In this document: in pieces, positions 42,204-53,225 of the stretch
Position numbering within the stretch: the first letter of the stretch is position 1
How the letters are laid out: every line of letters begins with the position of its first letter
Notes under the pieces: generated by a model
What the model saw: the letters and a program-made list of their open reading frames with translations, nothing else
The model's database searches: none
Told to the model about the DNA's origin: nothing
Made by a program: the position numbers and the translations under genes
Origin: Sepioteuthis lessoniana
Lineage: Eukaryota > Mollusca > Cephalopoda > Myopsida > Loliginidae
Reading direction: 5' to 3'
Length of the DNA: 64,000 nucleotides
NCBI GenBank assembly: GCA_963585895.1
Contig: OY757917.1
Span: 102,103,617-102,167,616, forward strand

Positions 42204-42345
42204 GTAAGGAGGAACACATAAGTGACATACTCCAATCAACTCCTACACATTGACACACCAATGTTGGCCAACCAGCAAAAACTTACATTCATCAGCTCTG
42301 CGCAGACACTGGGTGCCATCTATGGGATGTTGATGATAATGAGGT
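42204..42345 (+). mobile_element. LINE fragment, plus, older subfamily
   Basis: Reads ISDILQ-like then TPTH and TYIHQLCADTGCHLWD. Opposite in orientation to the preceding piece. Confidence 0.7.
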
Positions 42346-43147
42346 CGTGCACCAAGTAAAAAGTTTGAAGAAAAGTCCTGTGGAAAGACTTTTAAAAGAT
42401 TCAATTAAAAAAGTAATTTTCTTGTTGGTTAGACTGAGAACTTTGCAGTTACTCTTTGTACTATTTATTTTTATAGAATAGTTTCACCACTCCCTCATAA
42501 ATAGCTTACCTACTTTGGCAATTGCAACAAAAAGCCATGAGATTCTATCTTAACCTTGACTTGGGCCAGACACACATCAGAACACATTAACATGATTAAC
42601 AGAAGGGAAAATATATCAAAAAAGTCTTATTTAAAGCTAATGATTTTCTTTCCCCACTATTATACTTAAGGTTTAGTGTTCTTGCTGATTTTGATAGTCT
42701 TCTTTTCTTCCTTAAAGGCAATAAAATGGAATTGGATTCTGGTTTTATACTTCAAAATCTCTATTCATTTTGTGAGGGAGATTTTTTTTATATCTTTCAT
42801 GTGTTTCTTTTCAGCAAAGGTGGTTGTATATCTTCAAGACATATTTATCAGCAGAGAAATCAAAAGAAATATTTACTGAACTGACAAAAGGTTGAATATA
42901 TAGAAATAAGAGTAAGAAGATTGTGTTGCGCCAATTTTCTAATTGGGAGAGGGCTAAGTGCTTTCAAGTAAGAATCTACTACGTTCTAGCTCTCTGGTAA
43001 GGTCTTGGTATTTGTCCAGTTTTTGCTTTATTTTCACTCTGTGGTCAGTCGGAATGACAAGATCTTTTCTTCACATTTATTGATACCTGGTGTGATCTTC
43101 CAACAAGAATTTGGTGGTTTATTTGTTTCTCAAAGTCCAAGACTGCT
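42346..43147. other. No recognised gene
   Basis: AT-rich. 43,015-43,080 weakly resembles 58,300-58,350 (tttgctttttcac / tgtggtcagt), perhaps an unknown old repeat. Confidence 0.35.
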
Positions 43148-43149
43148 CT

Positions 43150-43470
43150 GTTGGTAATGATTATAATACACTGTCTGCATCCCTCCTGTCCAGAGAGGTA
43201 AGATCCCCACCATAATAGGTGTCGTTGGTATGATATTGAACTGAATCTGATGGTAAGGCTCCAGTTATGGAGATCTGGAGAGTCTGGAGTATCCCTTCAT
43301 TTCCATTACTCCCAGCTCCACTCTGACTCAGAGTGGTAGAACTTGTTAGGGTCCCATCTACAGGTCAAATAGATCTGTTTTAAAGTATTTGATAGAAATG
43401 CAATTTCCAAATCTTGAGGTATAAAAAAACCTAGATAGATTGACAAACTATTAAAATCATTCAATCAATC
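43150..43470 (+). mobile_element. Family C copy, 3'-truncated
   Basis: 5' body (ttataatacactgtctgc, ggtatgatattgaactg, actctgactcagagtgg) is clear. A possible internal unit reappears at 43,690-43,745. Confidence 0.8.
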
Positions 43471-45035
43471 AAAGTCCCTGAGAATTTAATGCATTCCATT
43501 TTCGAAAACAGATTCTGGTTTATGCATATACCATTTGTCTGTTTGGGTAACTTTTAGTTTCTTGCACGATTCCCAGTGGATCATCTTTCTCCACCTGTCA
43601 TCCTTACTCTCATACTCCTTTTATGCCAGTTTGCTGCATTTGCTTATTATGTAATTAATTATTTCATCTCTGTCACCACATAACCTATTATTATTATTAT
43701 CCTTATTATTGAATAGGAATAGTTACATGAAACCATACTTGCGATTGAACAATGTTATGGGTGTTTAAGTTTAGCATGGTCTAGCAGGAGTCTGAATGTG
43801 AATAGGGAAATTGTCTTGTGTCTATCTTCCAAGGTGGGAGAGTCTGGTTGCCTCAAAAATCAACCTTAAAAATCCTCTGTTTTCTTTTTTTTTTTTCTCT
43901 GGGATGTGTATGGTGAGGGTATATTTTACTATGTAGCAGAAAGAATTTTGTATTTTTATTTGGTGCATAATTTAATTTGACCATTAGGGTCGACACATAA
44001 TTTCACCCAATCAGGATGACTTATCCTATTCATCCCAGACCATCTTTCCAGGCAGCAGAAATTAGGGAAGCTGCCAAACACTTTTCTCTTTCTCAGGACT
44101 TCCTCATTCGGAACAGACGTAATGACTGTCCGCACTCTTGAATAGCAGGAGCACCACCACCATGCGAGAAGCCGTCTAATTTATAGACCCCTTGTGTCTA
44201 TTCTCTTAGACCAAGGGTTCCCAGTTGAATATGAATTAGATGAATTCAATACGCCACACACAGGAACAACTTTTAGTCACCTCCAGTATTGGCTATGTCG
44301 ACTGCAATGCAAAATTCCACTCCGACACCTAGCTTCTTCATCTCTGGGCAACATTTTCTGGAGACATTCACATTTCTCCCCGAAGCAACCAGAACCACAA
44401 ACTCATGGTGACTATAATGTTCCAGTCCTTAACCAGCAACTGGCTTTTGCTACACTATGGCGAAAATATCTCCCTCTCACACAATCAACAATGCCTTAAC
44501 CTAATGATGCACTTTTCGCTCAGGCATTTAGGTGCTAAAATGCTTTCTCAACTCTATAACAACTCCATTTTGTTTCCTTACTTCTTTCCTTCCTATGAGA
44601 CTTGCAGCATAAACGTAAACCCTTTATTCCATGCTGCCATTAAAACCTTCATATAAAACCTTACAGCATCTTACTTCTTTGTTGTTCTCCTCTACCTTTA
44701 TTTTCCAACAACATTTAGCGAGGATATAAACACGTGCAAGAATACATTTTTTCGCTAAAAATAGTAATAATAATATACTTCGCTAAAACTATATCATTGT
44801 CAATTGGTGCTAGAAAGAAATATACAACTATTGGTTCTCACTGAGTGAGGTAAGTTTTTCTCAGTAAAAAGATTACACTGAATATATTTTTGTTACAGAA
44901 AGAAAATTAAATCCCCTAAACAATTTCATTTTTGAGGGCTTTTTAATTAAAATAATTAATTTATTGAAAAAGATTCTATGGGAAACAATATTGAATAATT
45001 TAGAAGGAGGATCTCAGTCAACTCAATGTTCAGCT
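43471..45035. other. Unassigned; less repetitive segment at 43.98-44.65 kb
   Basis: 43,980-44,650 is less AT-rich, not visibly repeated in the window, and holds overlapping plus-strand frames at 44,194-44,499 and 44,405-44,656. Neither shows a domain I know, so no gene is called. The rest is AT-rich. Confidence 0.35.
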
Positions 45036-45478
45036 TGGTTGTTGTATTTTATAGTATATCAACCCTTGGTTATTTGATGCCAAATCCTGTTTTTGTATAT
45101 ATATATATATATATATATAATTTGTTAGCTGATAATTTGTTGGTAACATTTTTAAACAAAGACAGAACTCATTTGTTTGCATACATTTAAATGATTTCAA
45201 GTATTGCTACTTAACACTAATAATCTCTTGTAAAAAATCGAACAGTATTATTTGACCCATAGATGGAAGCTGAATAGGTACTATCACTCTGGGTCAGAGT
45301 GGACCTAGGAGTAATGACAATGATGAGGTACTTCACATTCCCCAGATCTACAGGATTGGAGCTTCAGTATCAAATAGGTTTAGTGTTATATTCAGGACAC
45401 TCATTGAAAGTGGGGGGGGTCTTACCCCTCTGCAGAGGTACAATCAGTATACTCTAGAGCCTTAGTTGGCAGGGTTAA
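45036..45478 (-). mobile_element. Family C copy, minus
   Basis: Shared tail (tatagtatatcaaccc), (TA)n, inner region and 5' body in reverse, ending tggcagggtt. Confidence 0.85.
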
Positions 45479-45629
45479 TAGCAATCTTCAAAAGCTTATT
45501 TCAAGTTGGTACCAGCATGTCTTTTGAGGGTTACTCCATTGGTGCAACTCTGATTACCTGTCTCATTTGCTTGATGAAAGATTGGTAACAAATCCACAGT
45601 TCAGTTCTTGGTGTAGTGAATGGTTTAGT

Positions 45630-45760
45630 ATTCTTTTTTGATGGCATATCAACCTTTGTGGATTTTCTAATGCCAAAGCTATCCTTGTAGAAGAACAGTT
45701 GTGGTACTATTTAATCCATTGCTGTGGGGATAAAGTGGTTTGTACCTTTTTGAGCTTACC
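45630..45760 (-). mobile_element. SINE family D 3' part, minus
   Basis: Tail tggcatatcaacctttg, then ctatccttgtagaagaac and part of the core. Confidence 0.75.
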
Positions 45761-45764
45761 ATCA

Positions 45765-45872
45765 TCAATAAATTGAAACAATTATGTGAAACCTTATAAT
45801 TTATTGTAAGAAATACAATTGACTTTGGCATTTGATTATCCATTATTTGATTTTACAAACCAACCAACCAGG
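45765..45872 (+). mobile_element. Family C tail fragment, plus
   Basis: Internal unit (tatgtgaaaccttataat) and tail (gactttggcatttgatt, accaaccaacc). Confidence 0.65.
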
Positions 45873-45951
45873 ATTGTTTATATTTATTGTTTCTTTGTAA
45901 AGAAAGAAAGAATTATAGTTATCATTAAATTTAACCAGATTTATTTATACT

Positions 45952-46210
45952 GGACATTGGCATAATGGTTAGAGTGTTCGTCAATGGCCCTGGAGACCTG
46001 GGTTCAATCTCAGGTCGAGTCATACCAACGACTCAAAAAGTGGTACTTGATGTCGCCTGGCTTAACACTCAGCATTTTAAGGTAGGGATCAAGGGTAAAG
46101 TGGGACAATCCAGGGAAGGGAGTCGCGCCCTCCCCCACACCTTGGTGTGGTAGCTATCAAAAAGGAAGCCTTCTGCTCACCCTTGACTACAGTCGCTAAC
46201 TTTACTTACT
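45952..46210 (+). mobile_element. SINE family B, plus
   Basis: Head cataatggttagagtgttc, B-box region gggttcaatctcaggtcg, body and end gctaactttacttac. One of the better-preserved copies. Confidence 0.9.
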
Positions 46211-46251
46211 ATTTATACAGTCGATGTAAATTGTAGGAATAAAAATACATA

Positions 46252-46772
46252 CTACCCCAAGCAAAAATTATAGAATCTTCACACTTAGAGGATGTTCACT
46301 TTAGCAGTAAATAAACTAATAATAGATAAGATACACGACATTTTTTATGTAATACCTGAACATTCTCTCTTCATAATATATTCCTTAAGCAAACTAGATT
46401 AACTTATTTAAATCAATGGTATAGATTTTTTTTCTAATCCATGCACAGAAAAATATCATGGAATAATCCAATATTGAGGAAAAAATTATTGAATGACCTT
46501 ATTGCTTGCATTCCTAAAGTAAATATCACCAGAAACCAAGATATGCAAATTTGTCTACAGTTAAGTCATTTCTTGCTAATTTCAACATGTGCTTAAATGA
46601 AAACATGGCTCCAACCAAAGAATTGTCAATTGAAACAACAGAAAGGATTATGAAATTCATTCTGCTATTAAAGAAAAAAATGTTTTGCATTGTATCTGTT
46701 ATTTGTTTATTTACTGCTAAATAAAAAACTTAAGTGAATATTCATTAATTCTATAATTTTTGCCTGGAGTAG
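46252..46772 (+). mobile_element. Tc1-derived miniature element (521 bp)
   Basis: About 70-bp inverted ends (left ctaccccaagcaaaaatt; right complementary to aatttttgcctggagtag, both containing agcagtaaataaac), TA on both flanks. Just before the right end an ATG at 46,605 opens MAPTKELSIETTERIMKF, the N-terminus of a Tc1 transposase, which then runs into the right end. The rest of the transposase is deleted. Confidence 0.88.
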
Positions 46773-46774
46773 TA

Positions 46775-47590
46775 GTTCTATCCAAATTTTCAGATAAAAA
46801 CTAAACCAAATTTAAAAGTAAAGAATATGAAGTGAAGTATTTGAAAAACAGGATAAGATCTAAAATACAAAGAAAAATTCTTTTCATATGAGTTAAGAAA
46901 TTTTTGACACAATAGAGGTGTGTCGGCTGTGACGAGTTTCCACCCGAATTTTTAATTTTTCGAGATATGGACGGAGTCATATGTGTGGGTTACTAAGACC
47001 ACGGACGAATGAGGGTTTGAAGGTTAAAGAGGTCAACGTGATATGAATGGATACGTGGGGATTTCTGAACCGGACAAACAATATAACGTGGAGTTGGTTT
47101 TTTTCCTTTTCTTTATATATGTATCATTCATACATTTTTTTCATTTCAAAGAAGCACAACTGTGACAACAGACAAACAAAGAACAAAACGAATACAACAA
47201 AAAATGTACCGAAATGTGGAGGCCAATTCGCTCCCAATAGTGTCTGACTAGGTCCTTCCAATAAGACAAAGTATTTTTTTTTCTTCTTTCACCGAAGAAC
47301 AAGAGTCTCTCCTCTTCGTCTTTATGGATGTACAAATTTTAACCAAATAGGTTTTCCGCCGAAACTAGCTGCTGATGAACAGTCTCAAAAATGTTTCTTT
47401 GGAACAGTCTTGATACGGACCTTTATTTAGGTTACGTATATTATTCTTGATAAAAATTTTGACTAACCTTTTTTTTTATCTTTCCTCTCTTTTGTTAATT
47501 TTTTCTTTTTTTTCTTATATTCGTTAATCTCCTATTAACGAGTTGCAAGGCACCAGTTTTTTGTTTTCCTTTTCTTTTACGTTGAGCCTC
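46775..47590. other. Unassigned, CpG-containing patch at 46.92-47.10 kb
   Basis: 46,918-47,100 carries several CpGs (ggctgtgacgag, ggacggagtc, ccacggacgaatg) unlike the surrounding AT-rich DNA. No domain or known repeat is recognised. T-rich sequence follows. Confidence 0.35.
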
Positions 47591-47600
47591 AGGTTCTTAC

Positions 47601-47830
47601 CCAACGGAGCTAAATGCTTCTATATGCCATTTTGGGACTAGGATTTCCACTTTCACCGGACCCCGTGAAAAGGCAACCTTTCTCTTTCTTGGCGAAGCTC
47701 GAAACTGACTTTTTGGGTTTCGTTTCTTTTTGGCGGTAAAGCGCCCTCCCTGTCTCTTCTCGGCTGCTTCTCCCCCTGTTGCTAGGGCTCGAAGACTCGC
47801 CAATCGCCTTCCCCCACTTCCGGTCCGCAT
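47601..47830 (-). CDS. Possible first coding exon on the minus strand (tentative)
   Basis: An ATG at 47,830 opens a GC-rich, Arg/Lys/Gly-rich frame (MRTGSGGRRLASLRALATGG, later FTAKKKRNPKSQFRASPRKR and EILVPKWHIEAF). At 47,600-47,599 the frame meets a good splice donor, gttgg|gtaagaac. If the donor is used, the exon gives 76 codons plus two bases; otherwise the frame ends at the TAA inside the donor. I recognise no family. The base composition is unlike all neighbours and the open frame is CpG-rich, as expected for the 5' end of a gene. It may equally be untranslated promoter sequence, and no downstream exon was identified. Confidence 0.3.
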
Positions 47831-47860
47831 AGTAGTTCTTGCACTATAATCCTACCGTGG
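47750..47860. promoter_or_regulatory. GC/CpG island with ETS-like and CCAAT motifs
   Basis: Contains cacttccggt (47,815-47,824), the complement of the ETS/GABP-type accggaagtg, and ccaat at 47,800-47,804, inside a GC-rich patch. This pairing is typical of TATA-less housekeeping promoters in animals. Transcription direction cannot be decided from sequence. Confidence 0.4.
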
Positions 47861-48379
47861 CTGGTGGCCGTAACAAGGCACAATATCAAAAAGTATGCAA
47901 AAGCATAGTTGTTGTTTTTTGCTACTTGTCTTAGAGTATGACTGAAGGATAGAGGGCCGATTAAGATGGGGGGAATTCCCCTTCATTGCCAAAACTCTAG
48001 GATCCTCTCTCTGTCTCAGACCCTCTGTTGGCTCAAGCTGTAGATTACCCCAACAGCAGATCCCCTCACCAAATGAGGCTACCTGTTGGCTATGAGTGAT
48101 GACCTGTATTGCTTCAGGATGGGATCCTGGTGGTTGTGCACACCATGACCCAGCAACCAAAGTGGGTCATATAACCTGCAACACTCCACTTTGACCCTTA
48201 ACAGGCAGACAGGTAGTCAGAGAAGCCCTATCTAATCAATTGGTTAATTATGTCAAGCCTTAGCACTTATATGATTGTCCCAACCACAATCTTCAAATTG
48301 CTCAAGAGGCAAACAAGTGCCCACCCATATTTTAACTTAAAAGTGCTTGAAAACAGTGGCTTAGGGGTCAGTTGTAATG
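47861..48379. other. Unassigned mixed sequence
   Basis: Less AT-rich than average. A block near 47,970-48,000 (ccccttcattgcc) recalls family C, but the rest does not match it. No gene is recognised. Confidence 0.35.
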
Positions 48380-48605
48380 AGAAACTATTTAGCTGTGCGC
48401 GAACAAATGATTTATATTAAATAGAATAATTTGTGTTAAATACAGGAGATCATTTAACAACAAACCAATAAGTTCTAACTCATTTGAAAATAAAGTTACC
48501 TTCAAACTATTCACTTACAAATCATATATATATATATATATAATATATTAACAGAATTTGGCTTGAAATAAACCACAAGGGTTGATATGCTATTAAACCA
48601 AATAA
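48380..48605 (+). mobile_element. Family C 3' part, plus
   Basis: Internal units (gcgcgaacaaatgat), gttaccttcaaac, (TA)n and tail (gggttgatatgctattaaacc). Confidence 0.75.
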
Positions 48606-48687
48606 CCAATCTCTGGCTCAAAGTAATAATAACTGTTAGGGTCCCATCTATAGGTTAAATAGATTTGTTTTTAGAATTAGATAAGAA

Positions 48688-49036
48688 TCATCATCATGTC
48701 ATGCTGCTAGCAAGGATCTCCCTGACCCTCTCTTGCCATCCGTCTCTATTGTGCATCACTACTGATAAGTCTTCCAAGCTACATCCTGTATTGGCACAGA
48801 GCTGTTGTATATAGGTTCTAGGTGGTCGTCCTACCTTTGCTCGTCCACGTGAAAGGATCCACAGGAGCACATCGCTTATGAGTTTGTCCTGACTTCTCCA
48901 GCAGTGTCCCACATGTCTGGTTCAACTTGGATAGTTTTCATGATGGGTGGTAGGTGGCCATTCAGCTGCTGCTTTGTGAGGTGTTGCCTCAAGGACTTGT
49001 TCAATATGGCTCGCAGTATTCTGGTGTAATTGCTGT
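48688..49036 (-). mobile_element. LINE 3' tail, nested in family C
   Basis: tcatcatcatgtcatgctg to tggtgtaattgctgtc. Minus frames read ILRAILNKSLRQHLTKQQLN and RTYIQQLCANTGCSLEDLSV. Confidence 0.88.
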
Positions 49037-49255
49037 CAATACAAGAAACCATATCACTGTTTCCAAACAAATGGCTATTACTAAATAGTAATAATTGCTT
49101 GAAACCATATAATTATTAGTATTTGATAGGAATTCTTGCAACCATACAAGTGTGTGCAAATTATTTGTATTAGATAGGAATACTTAATATCATATAACTG
49201 TGTAAAAAAACTCTTAAGAAACAACTCCACAAAAATGTAAATATGATTATACCTT

Positions 49256-49497
49256 AGTCGTCAAGGGTGACCCAAAGGCTCCTTTTTCAATAGCTACATC
49301 ACTGAGGTGTAAGAGAGGGTGCTAATCCTTTCCCTGAATTGATCCACTTTACCCTTGATCCTTACCTTATAATGCTGAGTGTTAATCAAGGCGGCATCAA
49401 GTACCAATTTTTGAGTCTTTGGTATGACTCGATCTGGGATTGAACCCTGGTCTCCTGGACCATTGGCAAACACTCTACTCATTAGGCCAATGGCCCA
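49256..49497 (-). mobile_element. SINE family B, minus
   Basis: Complete body and head (ggttcaatcccagatcg on the minus strand). Confidence 0.87.
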
Positions 49498-49635
49498 GTA
49501 ATAGATATAATTCCATAACCTCTAAGCATAAAATAACCCTTGATCAGTTAAAATGCAATTAAAAATCAATAAATCAAATATTTGAAGGTGATAAGAAGAA
49601 TTCATATAGACTTTTTTTTTTTTTTATATTCTTAT

Positions 49636-50010
49636 CATCCCTGGCCTTTTGGCTGGGCCGTCTGGCATTCGAGTCGGATGGGGTATCGAAACCAATGGCA
49701 GATTCGAGGCCGAAAGGCCCCCAACTTCGGTTGGGCCACTCTTGGGTGGGCGAACTGCATCCTCTGTCCCCTTTGTATGGCACTAGACCTTGCTGTCTAG
49801 TTTAAGCCATAACCCGGCATACGTGCCCGGATACAAATTTGGATTCGAGAAACTGCTGGCCTCATTAGACCCACATTGCACTTAGTGGGTCGATGAGCAG
49901 CACATACCAGCAGGGTTCGACCTTTCCCTCCCCTTTATCCCCACTTTAATCGGCCTTCGGGCTTTTGACCTTGTGTCAAGTCCTGTATGGTGGGAGGCAG
50001 CGACAAATAC
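49636..50010 (+). mobile_element. GC-rich dispersed repeat (family E), probable 8-bp TSD
   Basis: Second copy of the 19.4-kb repeat, flanked by attcttat at 49,628-49,635 and 50,011-50,018. About 375 bp, ends gcagcgacaaatac. Confidence 0.78.
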
Positions 50011-50318
50011 ATTCTTATTATCGTGATGCATTGATTTTAGTGCAGAAAAACGATGACAATATGAAGATTATGTTGCACTAAGAAGTGCAGTTTTACTGTT
50101 ACATTTGAAAGTGTAACATTCGATGTCATAGTGAATGTAGGTATGTGCAATTTTAATTACACACTTGACAAATCATTTAAAAAATATGTTCATCTGTTGA
50201 TTCACAGATGTTGATCACACAAATGTTGAAGTCTGAGTTATCTAACCTGTGAGTCGAAGATATGTAGTGATGTCCCTTGTTTTGTAGTAGTGAACATGAG
50301 TTGTAATAAAGTTGTTAT

Positions 50319-50608
50319 CATATATACCCAACCCCTCCGCTCGGGCAGGATATGACACAAGGTCAGTTTTCAAGCAGAGTTTAACAGGTTTGAATTCCGA
50401 GTTTTCCTTCTCCTAGACTAGTTGTCTCACCAAGGCTAAAGAACCCAGTCTTCCCTACTATTTACCCATATCTGGAGGGAGAATAATTGGATTCATACCT
50501 TTCCCAAGGGTATTAGTGCTATGTGAAATGCAATCAGTCTCGTCCAGGATTTGAACTCGTGTCGCTGTGTCCATTTCCTACGACGATAACCATTACACCA
50601 CGGGCACG
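50319..50608 (-). mobile_element. SINE family A, full length, 16-bp TSD
   Basis: Flanked by gtaataaagttgttat at 50,303-50,318 and 50,609-50,624. On the minus strand: gtgcccgtggtgtaatgg, cacgagttcaaatcctgg, core and tail are all well kept. Low divergence suggests a fairly recent insertion. Confidence 0.93.
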
Positions 50609-50924
50609 GTAATAAAGTTGTTATAGAGGTTGTATGTGTTCTGTTGTGTTCCTATGAAGTGGTAAAGGAAACATTGGTAGCAGAAAGTGTCACATTCAAA
50701 ATCATACTGTATGTAGATATGTCCGATTTTTTTTTTTATTGCACAAATGATTAAAAAATCAAATTGACAAATGATTAAAAAAATATATTCATCTACTGAC
50801 TCAATGATGACTATTTACTAAGCTGATGTTGAGTAGATTTAATCACACAAATGTTTTATTTATTGTGATAAACGTTTATATAGAACCAGGAACACTTTGT
50901 CTCATCCTTATCAAATTGCACCGC

Positions 50925-51475
50925 CTGGACAGATTTTCTTGACTCTCTTTCTCCATTACTCTTAGTAGGTCTTCCAAACAAAATCCTGTATCCATGTGGG
51001 GGATTTGTTGACTTATACCCTTAAAATTAAAGGAGACATACCTTTTTCTTTCAGGCAAGCGCAGTTTATTTAGACATGAGATAACTTCCAGTCAAATATC
51101 GAAGCAACATATTAGGACATCTATCAACACACGAGGTGTTTCATTTATTTTATAACAACTAAAAAAAAAAAAAAATTTTAAGGGCAGGTAACTCACCCCT
51201 ACAAAAAATGGTTTCAGGCAGATAACCTCTGGCTGGACTTTTATTTCTGACTAAAGTGAATTTCAACAATCCACATAGAGCTAATATAATAAAGTTCTTG
51301 CTGGTCGGCCAATACTGGCATTTCCATGTCTAGGAGGAACTAGAGGTACATCACTTATGAGTTCATCTTTGCTTCTCCCGCAGTGTCCCACATGTCTTGT
51401 TTGTCATACTTGGATGGTTTTTGAGATGGTAGGTAAACGGTTGTACAGCTGTTGTCTTATGGGGTGTAGTGAACA
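50925..51475 (-). mobile_element. Old LINE tail interrupted by an unknown insert
   Basis: LINE tail parts at 50,925-50,998 (ttgactctctttctcc, taggtcttcc) and 51,293-51,475 (ttgctggtcggcc, cacatgtcttgtttgtc, cggttgtacagctg). The roughly 290 bp between are unassigned and include a long A run. Confidence 0.72.
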
Positions 51476-52205
51476 TAAAAATAAAATAAAGATAAATTTT
51501 GAAAAATGCAGAAACTCCGAGGAGCCCCTGACATATGGGCAAAGAAAAGGAACCATACCAGTGAAAGAAAGAAACCCTTTCTCTTTTAGCAGTGACTGGT
51601 GAATTAAAAACACCTATATCTTTCTTGCTGGTGGTGGTGGTGTGCCACATGTCTATTTTTATGTGGCACACTGATGAACCTTTCCACTAGTAGCTGACGT
51701 CTCTGTTACCAGCAACCAGCGACTGGGAGCACCAATTTAATAGCAGTCGTATCTGTTAACAGCAGCCAATATTAAAAGTACCTCACTAAACCACGACTAA
51801 AAAACACTGAATTTAGAAATATCAATCCCAAAAACGATTAGTAAATTTCAACGCCTGATTTAGGAAAAAGAACACTTCTCAAATAGTTCAGAAAGACATT
51901 TCCTTACTACAGGGTTTGTAGGAAAATCACAAATGAAATAAAGTTGAAATTAAAAGATATCTTAGCCTCCTTTCTTCTTTTCTTCAGTAATTCCTTTAAC
52001 AGCCTTCACACACAAGAAAACACCAGCAAATTAAGATAGGGTTAAGAAGAAACCAAAAATGGAGTCAGATAACAACAACGAAATTATCTGTACCCTCATT
52101 GTGAGGGATAAGCTGATAAAAGAAGAATGGTGCACTAGTTTGTCACAGATTTTCTGAAAAGTTTTGAATTTAGAATTTTTTCTTTTCCAAGACTGGTTGC
52201 CTTAC
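51476..52205. other. Unassigned sequence
   Basis: No confirmed gene. An ATG in reasonable context at 52,059 opens a 32-codon frame (MESDNNNEIICTLIVRDKLI); too short to call. Confidence 0.3.
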
Positions 52206-52206
52206 C

Positions 52207-52488
52207 AAGACCCAACTCCTCTACCATTAGCAGGATGTGATGCAAGATCTATTTTTAAACAGAGAAAAGCTGGTTTAAATTCACAGTTCTCTCCCTCCTT
52301 GACTTACTGCTCAACAAAGACTGAAGAAATCAATTTGTTCTACTATTTACCCATAACCGGGAAAAGAAGAGTTGGATTCATGCCTTTCACAAGGGCATCA
52401 GCTCAAAGAAAAATGCAAACAGCATTGTCCAGGATTTGAACTTCAGTTGATTTCCTACAAGTTTAGTCGTTACACCACACAGGTCTTC
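52207..52488 (-). mobile_element. SINE family A, minus, old
   Basis: Diverged copy with recognisable tail, core (ctatttacccataaccgg) and B-box region (aggatttgaacttcag). Confidence 0.75.
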
Positions 52489-52489
52489 T

Positions 52490-53118
52490 ACAAATACAGC
52501 AAAAAAATGAGGTCTTTTTTAGAATGTGTGTTAATGTACTTCTCCCTTGTCCTCTGTTAAATTTTCAGCCTTAAAACATAAAAAACCTGATCAGCATCTC
52601 TCCATTGCCCTAAAAAAAAGAATGATCAATCATGAAACTTGCTGATTTTCTGAATTTGACAAAATCTCCAAGGTACTTTTTTTATTTTTTGCAAATTTGT
52701 CACATGGTTCATCAAATATCGATAGAGAATGAATCTTTATCTGTGATTAATTTTCCATATTAGAGTTATATAGCTACACCTTACAGTTGGCTGCTTTTCA
52801 CAATTAGGGATTGAGTTGTGGCAAATACTTAATTTTGTTCTATAATTTCACTGTGTATTTATTGAAGCTTACTTAAAACCTACCTTACTGGTGGTATTTT
52901 AACGTTCATATAAAAGAGTATAAACTGAACGAATAAAGGATTATAAAAAATCTTTTTATCACATCATACCTCAGATATACTACTTTGGAAAAAAACTAAT
53001 GAACACAAATATCATAATGAACTATATTTTATGAGAACTAATAAGTTAATAAACACTATAAAGAGGTTAACATTTATAGCGATTGCTCATACTACAAATG
53101 TAAACACAATACTAAGAC
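52490..53118. other. AT-rich stretch with no recognised feature
   Basis: I see nothing in it. Confidence 0.4.
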
Positions 53119-53119
53119 A

Positions 53120-53225
53120 GAAAACTGGATCCTCAACAGAGGGGTAAGACCCACCCCACAAAAGAAAATGGGCTGTCCTGTATATGTTATTAAACTACAT
53201 CCAGTGATGAGGCTAACTACCATTC
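53120..53225 (+). mobile_element. Family C 5'-body fragment
   Basis: aacagaggggtaagaccc and ggctgtcctgtatatg match the 5' body; both ends are lost. Confidence 0.68.

Larger units (their letters stand above)
48606..49565 (+). mobile_element. Family C (long-tailed variant) interrupted by LINE and SINE B
   Basis: Body piece at 48,606-48,686, LINE tail 48,688-49,036, internal units to 49,250, SINE B 49,256-49,497, then the variant tail (gcataaaataacccttg, cagttaaaatgc). Confidence 0.72.

Noticed and set aside
52059-52160. Short frame MESDNNNEIICTLIVRDKLI with a good ATG context
   Set aside because: Only 32 codons, and no neighbour or family recognised.
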